Positions 42,932 through 51,376 of a DNA stretch of 64,000 bases are shown piece after piece. How positions within the stretch are numbered: position 1 is the first letter of the stretch; every line of letters begins with the position of its first letter. The stretch spans positions 2,232,001-2,296,000 of the forward strand of contig NZ_CP098415.1 in assembly GCF_023702125.1 (NCBI RefSeq). Reading direction: 5' to 3'. The notes below the pieces were generated by a model that saw only the letters and a list, made by a program, of their open reading frames with translations, was not told where the DNA came from and ran no database searches. The stretch comes from Halorubrum hochsteinianum. Lineage in GTDB: Archaea; Halobacteriota; Halobacteria; Halobacteriales; Haloferacaceae. A program made the translations under genes and the position numbers.

Positions 42932-43605
42932 ATGGACACCGCGAACTTCCTCTTCGTCTCGGCCGACGCGGCGCTGATCACGGACCTCGCCTGGCAGGTC
43001 CACCGCGAGGGCCACGCCGTGAAGTACCACATCGAGAGCGAGAGCGACCGCGAGATCGGCGACGGATTCGTCCCCAAGACGGACGACTGGCGGGCGGAGG
43101 TCGACTGGGCCGACGTGATCGTCTTCGACGACATCTGGGTCGGCGACGACGTCGGCACCGGCGCGCTCGCGCGGGAGCTCCGCGAGGAGGGCCACGCCGT
43201 CGTCGGCGGGACGCCGAACACCGACCGGCTCGAAGAGGACCGCGGCTACGCGATGGAGGTCCTCGAAGACCACGGCGTCAACACCGTCGAGCACCACGTG
43301 TTCCGCGAGTTCGAGGCCGGGATCCGGCACGTCCAAGAGAACCCCGCCCCGTACGTGATCAAGCCGCTCGGCGAGGTCCAGAACGTCAAGCGGCTGCTGT
43401 ACGTCGGCAACGAGGACGACGGCAGCGACGTGGTCGACGTCCTGAAGGCGTACGAGAAGGCGTGGGGCCACCGGATGAAGGGGTTCCAGCTCCAGCGGAA
43501 GGTAGAGGGCGTCGAGGTCGCGATCTGCGGCTTCTTCGACGGGAACGAGTTCGTCGACCGGGTCAACTTCAACTTCGAGCATAAGAAGCTGTTCCCGGGG
43601 AACAT
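42932..43605 (+). pseudogene. PurD-like ATP-grasp gene, 5-prime part (disrupted by IS)
   Basis: The first 224 codons of a phosphoribosylamine-glycine-ligase-like ATP-grasp protein (MDTANFLFVSADAALITDLAWQVHREGHAVKYHIESESDR...). The central ATP-grasp strands are visible: NPAPYVIKPLGEVQNVKRLLYVG and GFQLQRKVEGVEVAICGFFDGNEFVDRVNFNFEHKKLFPGN. The frame then runs into the insertion sequence, adds a few IS-encoded residues and stops at 43619. Joining it to the 3-prime part with one copy of the 8-bp target gives a continuous 436-codon gene, so the insertion is the only defect. The product resembles, but is not the canonical, PurD. Confidence 0.85.
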
Positions 43606-44303
43606 GGCGGTGTTCAGATAAGGTTTGAAAGGTGAGGCGGTGCGTTTTCAAAGTGATCTATGCCCGAAAACGACCGCCTCAGCGGCTGTTTAGACGAGAT
43701 CAACTTAGAGTTTGTGGAGCGAGAGGCAACACCGAAACTGTTGATGAAGCTCAGTATTCAGCTCCATTTGTCTGGACTGTCGCTTTCGAATACTGTTTCA
43801 TTTCTTGAGGTATTCGGTGTTGATCGAGTTCGATCCACCGTTCATAACTGGGTACACAAAGCCGATCTACAGCCGGAAGCTGGTCGGAGCCCGAATCACG
43901 TTGCGGTTGACGAGACTGTGATTCAGCTCGATGATGAACAATACTGGCTGTACGCTGCTGTCGATCCTCAGTCAAACGATTTGCTACATACAAAGCTTGA
44001 GCCAACAAGAACGAACGTGATCGCAGATCAGTTCTTCACGGAACTCCGCGACAAACACGACGTAGATGACGCGATCTTTCTCGTTGATGGTGCGGTTCCA
44101 CTCCACCGAGCTTGTGACAAACACGGCCTCGATTTCAGATACGAACGACATGGAAATCGAAACAGCGTCGAACGTGTTTTTCGTGAGATAAAACGCAGAA
44201 CTACCAGTTTCTCAAACTGTTTTAGCAACGCCAAAGCAGGAACAGCAAACGAGTGGCTCAGATCGTTCGCCTTCGCATGGAATCAGCTTATCTGAACACT
44301 GCC
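43606..44303 (+). mobile_element. IS6-type insertion sequence (698 bp) with 8-bp target duplication
   Basis: The element begins GGCGGTGTTCAGATAAG and ends with the inverted form CTTATCTGAACACTGCC, a 17-bp terminal inverted repeat with one mismatch. GGGAACAT is directly repeated at 43598-43605 and 44304-44311, a perfect 8-bp target-site duplication. GC is clearly below the flanks. Length, 8-bp duplication and the single DDE transposase of about 210 residues all fit the IS6 family, well known in haloarchaea. Perfect duplication and intact transposase point to a recent, still-capable insertion. Confidence 0.93.
43660..44295 (+). CDS. IS6-family DDE transposase
   Basis: A 211-residue transposase. 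The DDE triad is in place: Asp in VAVDETVIQLDDEQYWLYAAVD, Asp in AIFLVDGAVPL, and Glu in SVERVFREIKRRT, spaced as in IS6-type enzymes. The N-terminal helix-turn-helix region is around SLSNTVSFLEVFGVDRVRSTVHNWVHK, for terminal-repeat binding. Codon use is AT-rich relative to neighbours. Its stop codon lies within the right terminal repeat. Intact frame, so probably functional. Confidence 0.94.
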   Translation: MPENDRLSGCLDEINLEFVEREATPKLLMKLSIQLHLSGLSLSNTVSFLEVFGVDRVRSTVHNWVHKADLQPEAGRSPNHVAVDETVIQLDDEQYWLYAAVDPQSNDLLHTKLEPTRTNVIADQFFTELRDKHDVDDAIFLVDGAVPLHRACDKHGLDFRYERHGNRNSVERVFREIKRRTTSFSNCFSNAKAGTANEWLRSFAFAWNQLI

Positions 44304-44311
44304 GGGAACAT

Positions 44312-44948
44312 CGGTCCCTCGACCGGCGAGATGGGCACCTCGATGTTCTGGGCCGGACGGAACCGGCTGTTCGAGGAGACGTTCGGGAAGATCGAGGGGT
44401 GGCTCGCAGAGGAGGGGTACGTCGGCAGCATCGACATCAACTGTATCGTCAACGAGACGGGGATCTACCCGCTGGAGTTCACGCCCCGGTTCGGCTACCC
44501 GACGATCGCGCTCCAAGAGGAGTCGATCGAGTCGTCGACGGCCGAGTTCTTCCACGACCTCGCGCACGGGAACGCCCCCGAGCCGGAGGTCCACGGCGGC
44601 TACCAGATCGCCGTCAGGGTCGTCCTCCCGCCGTTCCCGTTCGACGACGAGGAGACGTACGACGAGAACTCGCGGAACGCGGCGGTCGTGTTCGAAACGG
44701 AGAGCCGGGAGGGGATCCACCTCGAAGACACGAAGCGGGTCGACGGTCAGTGGCGCGTCGCGGGCGAGAGCGGGATGCCAATCGTCGTGACCGGGAAGGG
44801 AGAGACGATGCGCGCCGCCCGCGAGCGGGCGTACGACCGCCTCGACGACATCGTGATGCCGAACATGTACTACCGCGACGACATCGGCGAGCGCTGGGTC
44901 GACGGCGACGGCGACCGGCTTCAGGCGTGGGGGTACCTCGGCCCCTGA
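44312..44948 (+). pseudogene. PurD-like ATP-grasp gene, 3-prime part (disrupted by IS)
   Basis: The remaining 212 codons: GPSTGEMGTSMFWAGRNRLFEETFGKIEGWLAEEGYVGSIDINCIVNETGIYPLEFTPRFGYPTIALQEES, holding the ATP-grasp metal-binding acidic residues (DINCIVN and LEFTPRFGYP), then a GARS-C-like domain VHGGYQIAVRVVLPPFPF...VVTGKGETMRAARERAYDRLDDI. A frame open from inside the IS (44253) could yield a C-terminal fragment, but this would lack the nucleotide-binding half. Native reading is restored if the IS and one target copy are removed. Confidence 0.85.
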
Positions 44949-45044
44949 CGCCGCGGTCGGATCGCGCGCCGCGGCCGGGGCGACGCCGCGTCGCCGGTCG
45001 TACACCTCCACGGCTTTTTAACGGCCCGGCCCTCTACTCGGGGT

Positions 45045-45608
45045 ATGCCGAAGTACTCGACGGGCGGCGGCGGCGGCGGCGACGACGGCGACGCGTGCGA
45101 GCTCTGCGGCCGCGAGACCACGGACCTCAGGAAGGCGACGGTCGCCGGCGCGAAGCTGCTCGTGTGCTCGAACTGCCGGCCCCACGACGACGCCGGGAAC
45201 GCCCCGAGCGGGGTCGACTCCCGCGGCGGGAACGCGGGCGGTAGCCCCGGCGGGAGCTCGGGCGGGGCCGGGTCCGGCTCCGGGGCAACCGAGAGCCGGA
45301 ACAAGGAGCTCGCCCGGAAGCAGGCGAAGATGTACGACTCCGCGACGGGCGACTCGAAGCGCTGGGAGGAGGAGGGGACGAGCTACGAGTCCGACCGCCT
45401 CCCGTACCTCGTCTCCGGCTACGGCGACCTCGTCACCGAGGCGCGCCAGGACGCCGGGCTGACCGTCGAGGAGGTCGCCGCGGAACTGGAGGTCGACGAG
45501 GACGACCTCCTCGCGGTGGAGGACGGCCGCGCCGCGACCGCGAACGTCGGCGGGTCGGTCGTGCGCGCGCTCGAAGAGCGGTTCGGGATCGACGTCGTCG
45601 ACGAGTGA
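45045..45608 (+). CDS. Multiprotein bridging factor MBF1
   Basis: A 187-residue archaeal MBF1-type transcription co-factor that links regulators with TBP or interacts with the ribosome. An N-terminal zinc ribbon (CELCGRETTDLRKATVAGAKLLVCSNCRPH, about 18-47) is followed by a Gly/Ser-rich linker (about 48-85). The C-terminal Cro/C1-like HTH is at GYGDLVTEARQDAGLTVEEVAAELEVDEDDLLAVEDGRA...VRALEERFGIDVVDE. This two-domain layout is characteristic of archaeal MBF1. The long Gly-rich linker and acidic N-terminal Gly run are longer than usual. It is separated by nine bases from the cupredoxin gene and may be co-transcribed. Confidence 0.92.
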   Translation: MPKYSTGGGGGGDDGDACELCGRETTDLRKATVAGAKLLVCSNCRPHDDAGNAPSGVDSRGGNAGGSPGGSSGGAGSGSGATESRNKELARKQAKMYDSATGDSKRWEEEGTSYESDRLPYLVSGYGDLVTEARQDAGLTVEEVAAELEVDEDDLLAVEDGRAATANVGGSVVRALEERFGIDVVDE

Positions 45609-45617
45609 TCGCGGCCG

Positions 45618-46574
45618 ATGTCACGAACGCCCTCCCCCTCCCGTCGCCGCGCGCTGGCGTTGGCGGCGGGCGGAGCGCTCGGCGCGCTCGCCGGCTGCCT
45701 CGGCTCGCTCGATCCGACCGGCGGCGGGAGCGACGGCTCCGATGACGGGTTCACCGACACGACCGACGTGCCGGAACCGGAGTACGGCCACTGGTTCGAC
45801 GGCGGGACCGGTTACGCCGGGACGGCCGACCGCCGGGGAGAAGACGAGGTCGTCATCCCGGTCGGCGACGCCGACGGGTTCCGGTTCGATCCCGCGGCGG
45901 TGTGGGTCGACTACGACACGACGGTCCGCTGGGAGTGGACCGGTGAGAGGGGCGTCCACGACGTGGTGACGTACGACGGTCCCGCGGCGATCGAATCGGG
46001 ACTCACCGACGAGGCCGGCCACGAGTACGCCGTCACCCTCACCGAGGCCGACGAGGGGATCACCCGGTACTCCTGTCGGCCGCATCAGTCGGTCGGCGAG
46101 CAGGGCGCGATCGTCGTCGGCCCGGATATCGAGTCGTACGTCACGGAGTACGACACGACCCCGGTCGACTACGGCGACTGGTTCGCTCCGACGCCGAACG
46201 TCTCGGGGACCGAGAACCCGCTCCGACGGGACGCGGTCACCGTCCGCGTCGGCGGCCCCGGCGGGTACGACCCGGAGGCCGAGGCGTGGAACACCGCGCC
46301 CGTCTACGCCATCCCCGCGCTCCGCGTGACGCCGGGCACGACCGTCAGGTGGCGCTGGGTCCCCGGCGTGGGCGAACACAGCGTCGTCGCCCAGGACGGC
46401 TCCTTCGAGAGCGACCTCGTCGCCGTCGAGGCCGCCGACACCCCGGAAGACCAGGAGGACGAACACGTCTTCGAACGCGTCTTCGAGGAGCCGGGGATCC
46501 ACGAGTACGCCTGCGAACGCCATCGCGACGACGGAATGCGCGGCGCGGTCGTCGTCGCGGAGTCCCGGCACTGA
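45618..46574 (+). CDS. Two-domain halocyanin-like cupredoxin lipoprotein
   Basis: A 318-residue exported blue-copper-type protein. The N-terminus SRRRALALAAGGALGALAGC combines a twin-arginine (Tat) signal with a lipobox; Cys27 would be lipidated and anchor it outside the membrane. A low-complexity spacer (29-50) precedes two plastocyanin-like domains. Domain 2 has a complete set: His254, Cys299, His302, Met307 (CERHRDDGM). Domain 1 has His114, Cys153 and His156 but EQG where Met is expected, so Gln162 may be the axial ligand as in stellacyanins. Halocyanins carry electrons between membrane complexes. Starts nine bases after MBF1. Confidence 0.88.
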   Translation: MSRTPSPSRRRALALAAGGALGALAGCLGSLDPTGGGSDGSDDGFTDTTDVPEPEYGHWFDGGTGYAGTADRRGEDEVVIPVGDADGFRFDPAAVWVDYDTTVRWEWTGERGVHDVVTYDGPAAIESGLTDEAGHEYAVTLTEADEGITRYSCRPHQSVGEQGAIVVGPDIESYVTEYDTTPVDYGDWFAPTPNVSGTENPLRRDAVTVRVGGPGGYDPEAEAWNTAPVYAIPALRVTPGTTVRWRWVPGVGEHSVVAQDGSFESDLVAVEAADTPEDQEDEHVFERVFEEPGIHEYACERHRDDGMRGAVVVAESRH

Positions 46575-46646
46575 CCGCGCCGATCGGATCGAGCGCCCGA
46601 TCGCCGAGCCGAAACGACCAATTCCCCCGCGGGCGATCTGACGACA

Positions 46647-47858
46647 ATGAAGGCCATCAAGGACAGCGTCCACGGCCACGTCCGGCTCGGTGACGTCGCC
46701 GCCGAGCTGGTCGACACGCCGGCGTTCCAGCGGCTGCGACACATCAAACAGCTGTCCACGGTCCGGCTCGTCTACCCCTCCGCGAACCACACCCGGTTCG
46801 AGCACAGCCTCGGCGTCTACCACCTCGCGGGCCGCGCTGTCGAGGGGCTCGGCGTCGACGACGACACCGCCGCGCACGTCCGGGCCGCGGCGATGCTCCA
46901 CGACGTCGGTCACGGTCCCTACGGCCACCAGACCGAGGGGATCATCCGCCGCGCGACCGGGCGCGACCACGACGACGTGCGGTGGCTGCTCACCGACGCG
47001 GACCGCGAGGTGTGTCAGGTCCTCGAACGCAACGGGCTCGACCCGGAGCGCGTCGCCGCCCTGATCGACGGCGAGGGCGCGCTCGGCCCGCTCGTCTCTG
47101 GCGAACTGGACGTGGACCGCATGGACTACCTCGTGCGCGACGCCCACCACACCGGCGTCCCGTACGGCACGGTCGACACCGGCCGGCTCGTCACCGAACT
47201 CCGGTTGGTTGGCGGGGACGCCTCGGCGGAGCCCCAGAGCGACGCCGACCTCGTCTTGGACGAGGGGAACGTCGCCACCGCGGAGAGCCTCCTCGTCGCG
47301 CGCTCGCTGATGAACGCCGTCGTCTACCGGCACCACGTCTCCCGCGTGGCCGGCGCGATGCTGGAGCGCGCCTGCGAGCGATATCTCGACCGGACGGACA
47401 CGGACGTCGAGGCGTTCCGCCGGATGGCGGACCACGACCTCCTCGTCGAACTCCGCGACCGCGTCCCCGCGCTCGGCGAGCGAATCGAGCGACGCGACCT
47501 GTACAAGCGCGCCGTCTGGGCCGAACTCGACGAGGTCCCCGCGGGCACGGTCGACGCCGGCCGCGCCGAGGAGCGGGCGGCCGAGCGGGAGGTCGCCGAC
47601 ATCGTCGGGATCGACCGGGACGCGGTCGTCGTCGACATCCCCTCCCGGCCGGCGCTCAAGGAGTCCGGCTCCGCGGTCGTCGTCGACGGCGTCCCCCAGC
47701 GGCTGGAGGACGCCTCGGAGCTGGTCGCCGGCCTCCGCGCCGCCGAGCGACGCCGCTGGACGCTCGGGGTCTACTGCCCGGCCGAGCACGTCGACGCGGT
47801 GGCGGCCGCCGCGCGGGACGTGCTGGGACTGCGCGCGGCGAGCCGCCCCTCGGCCTGA
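46647..47858 (+). CDS. HD-domain phosphohydrolase (COG1078-like), paralogue A
   Basis: A 403-residue HD-superfamily phosphohydrolase. It opens MKAIKDSVHGHVRLGDVAAELVDTPAFQRLRHIKQLSTVRLVYPSANHTRFEHSLGVYHLA, the start typical of dNTPase-like HD proteins. Metal-binding residues are His53 (FEHS), His85-Asp86 (MLHDVGHGPYGH) and the Asp in SGELDVDRMDYLVRDAHHTGVPYG. A C-terminal half containing RRDLYKRAVWAELDEVPAG is shared with the second copy at 48419. Likely substrates are nucleotides or related phosphomonoesters; no biochemical assignment can be made here. An ACAATG start after a GGGCGATCTG stretch. Confidence 0.9.
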   Translation: MKAIKDSVHGHVRLGDVAAELVDTPAFQRLRHIKQLSTVRLVYPSANHTRFEHSLGVYHLAGRAVEGLGVDDDTAAHVRAAAMLHDVGHGPYGHQTEGIIRRATGRDHDDVRWLLTDADREVCQVLERNGLDPERVAALIDGEGALGPLVSGELDVDRMDYLVRDAHHTGVPYGTVDTGRLVTELRLVGGDASAEPQSDADLVLDEGNVATAESLLVARSLMNAVVYRHHVSRVAGAMLERACERYLDRTDTDVEAFRRMADHDLLVELRDRVPALGERIERRDLYKRAVWAELDEVPAGTVDAGRAEERAAEREVADIVGIDRDAVVVDIPSRPALKESGSAVVVDGVPQRLEDASELVAGLRAAERRRWTLGVYCPAEHVDAVAAAARDVLGLRAASRPSA

Positions 47859-47898
47859 CCGGTCACCCCACGCTTCGCCTCACGCGCGGTTCTTCCGT

Positions 47899-48303
47899 CT
47901 ACTCGCGGTCCGGTCCGGGAACCGCCAGCACGGGACGGTCCGCGTTCAGCACGAGCGCCTGCGTCGTGCTTCCGAACACCGCCTTCCCGGTCGGGCTGCG
48001 CTTCCGGCCCGACACGCAGATCGCGTCGGCGTCGACGTCGGCGGCCGCGGCGATGAGCTCGTCCACGGGGTCGCCGCTGGCCTCGTAGTGGACGCAGGTC
48101 ACGCCGGCGTCCTCCAACACCTCGCGGGCGCGTCGGACCGTTCCGAGCTGGTGGACCGACGCGCCCTCCGGGTTGTCTCGGAACACGTGACAGAGGTGCG
48201 CGGTCACCTGCTCGGACGCGGTCGGGAGATCGGCGACCGCCTCGGCCTGTGCGACCGCTCGCGGCTCGTCGTCGAGCCCGACTCCGACTACCACGTCGTA
48301 CAT
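47899..48303 (-). CDS. UspA-like nucleotide-binding protein
   Basis: A 134-residue Usp-fold protein (MYDVVVGVGLDDEPRAVAQAEAVADLP...). The C-terminal part DADAICVSGRKRSPTGKAVFGSTTQALVLNADRPVLAVPGP has the ATP-loop G-x-x-x-GS pattern of the family. It is on the opposite strand between the two HD paralogues, convergent with the first (40 bases between stops) and divergent from the second. It diverges from the usual start motif (VxxDGS replaced by VGLDDE), so it belongs to a separate Usp subgroup. Confidence 0.85.
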   Translation of the reverse strand: MYDVVVGVGLDDEPRAVAQAEAVADLPTASEQVTAHLCHVFRDNPEGASVHQLGTVRRAREVLEDAGVTCVHYEASGDPVDELIAAAADVDADAICVSGRKRSPTGKAVFGSTTQALVLNADRPVLAVPGPDRE

Positions 48304-48418
48304 ACCCGGAGATTCGCGGAGTAGGGATATAAATCACGCCGCCGGTTCGCGGCCGGTGGAACCGTCTCGCGGCGTTCGACACTCACACCTTTTATCGCGT
48401 GCCGCCGAAGGCGGACGC

Positions 48419-49678
48419 ATGATCACGGTCAAGGACACCGTCCACGACCACATCGAGATCGACGGCGTCGCCGCCGACCTCGTCGACACCCCCGCCGTCC
48501 AGCGCCTCCGCCACGTGAAACAGCTCGGGACGGTCCAGCTCGTCTACCCCTCCGCGAACCACACGCGGTTCGAACACAGCCTCGGCGTCTACCACCTCGC
48601 GAGCCGCGCGCTCGACCACCTCGGGATCGAGGGGAAACGCGCCGACCGCATCGAGGCCGCGGCGATGCTCCACGACGTCGGCCACGGCCCGTTCAGCCAC
48701 AACCTCGAATCGCTCACTCACCGGCGGACCGGGAAGTACCACGACGACGTCGGCGGGCTGCTCGCGACCGGCGCGGTCGGCGAGGTCCTGCGCGAGCACG
48801 ACCTCGACCCGGACCGGATCGCGGCGATCGTCGCCGGCGAGGGCCCGTACGCCGGCCTCGTCTCGGGCGAACTGGACGTGGACCGCATGGATTACCTCGT
48901 GCGCGACGCCTACCACACCGGCGTCCCGTACGGCACCATCGACACCGAGCGGTTCGTCCGCGAGCTGACGTTCGTCGAGCGCGGCGACATTCCGGACGGC
49001 GACGAGTCGGACCGCGAGGGCCCCCAACTCGTCTTGGACGAGGGGAACGTCCAGACCGCGGAGAGCCTGCTCTTGGCCCGGGCGCTGATGAACCCGGTCG
49101 TCTACACCCACCACGTCGCGCGGATCTCGAAGGCGATGCTGCGCCGGGCCGCGAGCGACCTCCTCGACGCGACCGCGACGACGCCGGCCGAGCTCCGGCG
49201 GATGGACGACCACGACTTCCTCGCGGCGATCCGCGACTGCCGGGAGACCGCCGAGCTCTCGCGGCGGTACGACGAGCGCGACCTGTACAAGCTGGCGGTG
49301 TGGGCCGAGTACGACGACGTTCCCGACCGGGTCCACGAGGCGGACCACGCCGCCGAGACGGCGCTCGAACGCGAGATCGCCGAGGAGGCGGGCGTCGCGC
49401 GCGACAACGTGATTCTGGACGTGCCGCCCGAGCCGACGATGCGGGAGTCGACCGCGCGCGTCACCGTCAACGGCGAGATCCGGCGCTTGGAGCGGCAGTC
49501 GCCGCTGGTGTCGGCGCTCCGGACCGCACAGCGGAACCAGTGGCGACTCGGCGTGTACGCCCCCGAACCGGCGACCGACCGCGTCGGCCGGGCGGCCGGC
49601 GACGTCCTCGGCCTCGACCCCGACGCGCTGGTGACCGAGGTGCGCGGCGCGACGCCGACGACGCTCGACGAGTTCTGA
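48419..49678 (+). CDS. HD-domain phosphohydrolase (COG1078-like), paralogue B
   Basis: A 419-residue relative of the protein at 46647. Identical or nearly identical segments include RLVYPSANHTRFEHSLGVYHLA, AAAMLHDVGHGP, SGELDVDRMDYLVRDAYHTGVPYGT, LVLDEGNVxTAESLLxARxLMN and RDLYKLAVWAEYDDVP, with all metal ligands kept. The C-terminus is longer (EVRGATPTTLDEF). The ATG starts the MITVKDTVHDH segment that aligns with MKAIKDSVHGH of paralogue A; the upstream frame to 48356 is rejected. Divergence is enough to suggest an old duplication with different substrates or regulation. Confidence 0.9.
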   Translation: MITVKDTVHDHIEIDGVAADLVDTPAVQRLRHVKQLGTVQLVYPSANHTRFEHSLGVYHLASRALDHLGIEGKRADRIEAAAMLHDVGHGPFSHNLESLTHRRTGKYHDDVGGLLATGAVGEVLREHDLDPDRIAAIVAGEGPYAGLVSGELDVDRMDYLVRDAYHTGVPYGTIDTERFVRELTFVERGDIPDGDESDREGPQLVLDEGNVQTAESLLLARALMNPVVYTHHVARISKAMLRRAASDLLDATATTPAELRRMDDHDFLAAIRDCRETAELSRRYDERDLYKLAVWAEYDDVPDRVHEADHAAETALEREIAEEAGVARDNVILDVPPEPTMRESTARVTVNGEIRRLERQSPLVSALRTAQRNQWRLGVYAPEPATDRVGRAAGDVLGLDPDALVTEVRGATPTTLDEF

Positions 49679-49729
49679 GCGGGCGGGGCGTTCCCGTGAG
49701 GTTTTACACTCGGCCGGCGAGCCTCCGGT

Positions 49730-50794
49730 ATGTATCTCGAAGGGATCATCCTGGTCGGTCCCGACTTCGAGCCGGTCGAGGGCCGGGTCGTCGTCGCGGA
49801 CGGCGAGATCGTCGGGCTGGAGGAGCGCGACACCGACAGCGACGATTTGATCCTCCCGGCGTTCGTCAACGCCCACACCCACATCGGCGACTCAATCGCC
49901 AAGGAGGCGGGCGAGGGCCTCTCGCTCGACGAACTCGTCGCCCCGCCGGACGGCCTGAAACACCGCCTCCTCCGCGCGGCCGGCCGCGAGGAGAAGGTGG
50001 CCGCGATGGCCCGCACCCTGCGGTACATGGAGGCGACCGGGACCGGCACGTTCCTGGAGTTCCGCGAGGGGGGCGTCGACGGCGTCGGCGCGCTCCGCGA
50101 CGCGCTCGCCGGCGAGGGGGTCGCGTTCGGCGAGCGCGCGGTCGAGTCGGTCGTCTTCGGCCGCGACGACCCGGACGTGCTCTCCGTCGCGGACGGGTAC
50201 GGGGCCTCCGGAGCCCGCGACGCCGACTTCGACGCGGTCCGCACGGAGACCCGCGACGCCGGCAAGCTGTTCGGAATCCACGCCGGCGAGCGCGACGCGG
50301 ACGACATCAACCCCGCGATGGATCTGGACCCGGACTTCCTCGTCCACATGGTCCACGCGGAGGGGATCCACCTCGAACGGCTCGAAGACCGGGGGACCCC
50401 CGTCGTGGTCTGCCCGCGGTCGAACCTCGTGACGAACGTCGGCGTCCCGCCGATCCGCGAGCTGGCCGAGCGGACGACCGTCGCGCTCGGGACGGACAAC
50501 GTGATGACCGACTCGCCGTCGATGTTCCGCGAGATGGAGTTCGCGGCGAAGCTCTCCGATCTCCCGGCGCGGGAGATCCTGCGGATGGCGACGCGCAACG
50601 GGGCCGAGATCGCCGGCCTGAACCGCGGCGTGGTGCGGGAGGGGGCCGACGCCGATCTGCTCGTCCTCGACGGCGACTCCGACAACCTCGCCGGCACGCG
50701 CGACCTCGTCCGGGCGATCGTCAGGCGGGCCGGGCAGGCCGACGTCTCGCGGGTCGTGATCGGCGGCGAGACCGTCGTCCCCCGCGACGACTGA
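49730..50794 (+). CDS. Amidohydrolase-family protein
   Basis: A 354-residue metal-dependent amidohydrolase. LPAFVNAHTHIGDS is the HxH metal motif after a beta-strand; later His residues are in GKLFGIHAGERDADD and FLVHMVHAEGI, and the conserved Asp in VALGTDNVMTDSPSMF. ILRMATRNGAEIAGLNRGVVREGADADLLVLDGDS is the usual C-terminal part. Relatives deaminate or hydrolyse nucleobase- or cyanuric-type compounds (chlorohydrolase/guanine-deaminase-like), but its substrate is not identifiable. It follows HD paralogue B by 51 bases. Confidence 0.88.
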   Translation: MYLEGIILVGPDFEPVEGRVVVADGEIVGLEERDTDSDDLILPAFVNAHTHIGDSIAKEAGEGLSLDELVAPPDGLKHRLLRAAGREEKVAAMARTLRYMEATGTGTFLEFREGGVDGVGALRDALAGEGVAFGERAVESVVFGRDDPDVLSVADGYGASGARDADFDAVRTETRDAGKLFGIHAGERDADDINPAMDLDPDFLVHMVHAEGIHLERLEDRGTPVVVCPRSNLVTNVGVPPIRELAERTTVALGTDNVMTDSPSMFREMEFAAKLSDLPAREILRMATRNGAEIAGLNRGVVREGADADLLVLDGDSDNLAGTRDLVRAIVRRAGQADVSRVVIGGETVVPRDD

Positions 50795-50863
50795 AGCGCC
50801 GCCGACCGTTGCCGTCTTCCTCCGCCGACGGAGTGAAACCGCTTCCGCCCGTGTGATCTCGCA

Positions 50864-51319
50864 ATGACGACGCTCTCGCTGCTCGCCGGTCTCGCGCTCG
50901 GCCCGGTCGTCGGACTGGTCGCGACGCTCGCGATGGACGTGGTGATGGCTCGGCTCCCGGAGGGAACGACGGCACCGAAGGTCGCCGCTGGCGTGCTCAC
51001 CGACACCCCGGTCGACGACGCGCCGGAGCGGCTTGCGACGTGGGTCCACTACGTCGCCGGCGGGGGCTCGGGGCTGCTGTTCGTCGGGCTCGTCGCCGCG
51101 ACCGGATCGCTGCTCGGCCTCGGTCCCCTCGCGGCCGTCGCGGTCGCCGGCGTCGTGCAGCTCGCGCTGATGGTCGGCTTCTTCGCGCTCGTCCCGCTCC
51201 CTCGCGCGTCCGGGCTGCCGCGGCAGCGGCTCGGTCCGATCCGGCGCGACTGGGCGGTCTCCGCCGCGACGTACGTCGTCGTCGCGGCCGCCGTCGTCGC
51301 GGTCGCGACCGGCGTCTAG
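50864..51319 (+). CDS. Four-helix membrane protein, unknown function
   Basis: A 151-residue protein with helices at LLAGLALGPVVGLVATLAMDVVMA, YVAGGGSGLLFVGLVAATGSLLG, LAAVAVAGVVQLALMVGFFALVPL and WAVSAATYVVVAAAVVAVATGV. The segment VMARLPEGTTAPKVAAGVLTDTPVDDAPERLATWVHYVAGGGSG recurs in haloarchaeal membrane proteins as far as I recall, but no function is attached. It sits 70 bases after the amidohydrolase gene and 57 before thymidine kinase. Confidence 0.75.
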   Translation: MTTLSLLAGLALGPVVGLVATLAMDVVMARLPEGTTAPKVAAGVLTDTPVDDAPERLATWVHYVAGGGSGLLFVGLVAATGSLLGLGPLAAVAVAGVVQLALMVGFFALVPLPRASGLPRQRLGPIRRDWAVSAATYVVVAAAVVAVATGV

Positions 51320-51376
51320 CCCGTCGCCCGCGCCCGGAGAGAAACGGTTTAGTCGCTGGCTCCGGCCCGATCGGGT

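Noticed and set aside
43606-44303. The hairpin repeats being ends of the same IS
   Set aside because: The IS terminal repeats (GTGTTCAGATAAG) do not occur in the hairpin element, and the element carries no transposase.
44253-44948. Treating the 3-prime ATP-grasp fragment as an independent gene
   Set aside because: Its frame opens within the IS and lacks the ATP-binding half; it joins exactly to the upstream fragment when one target copy is removed.
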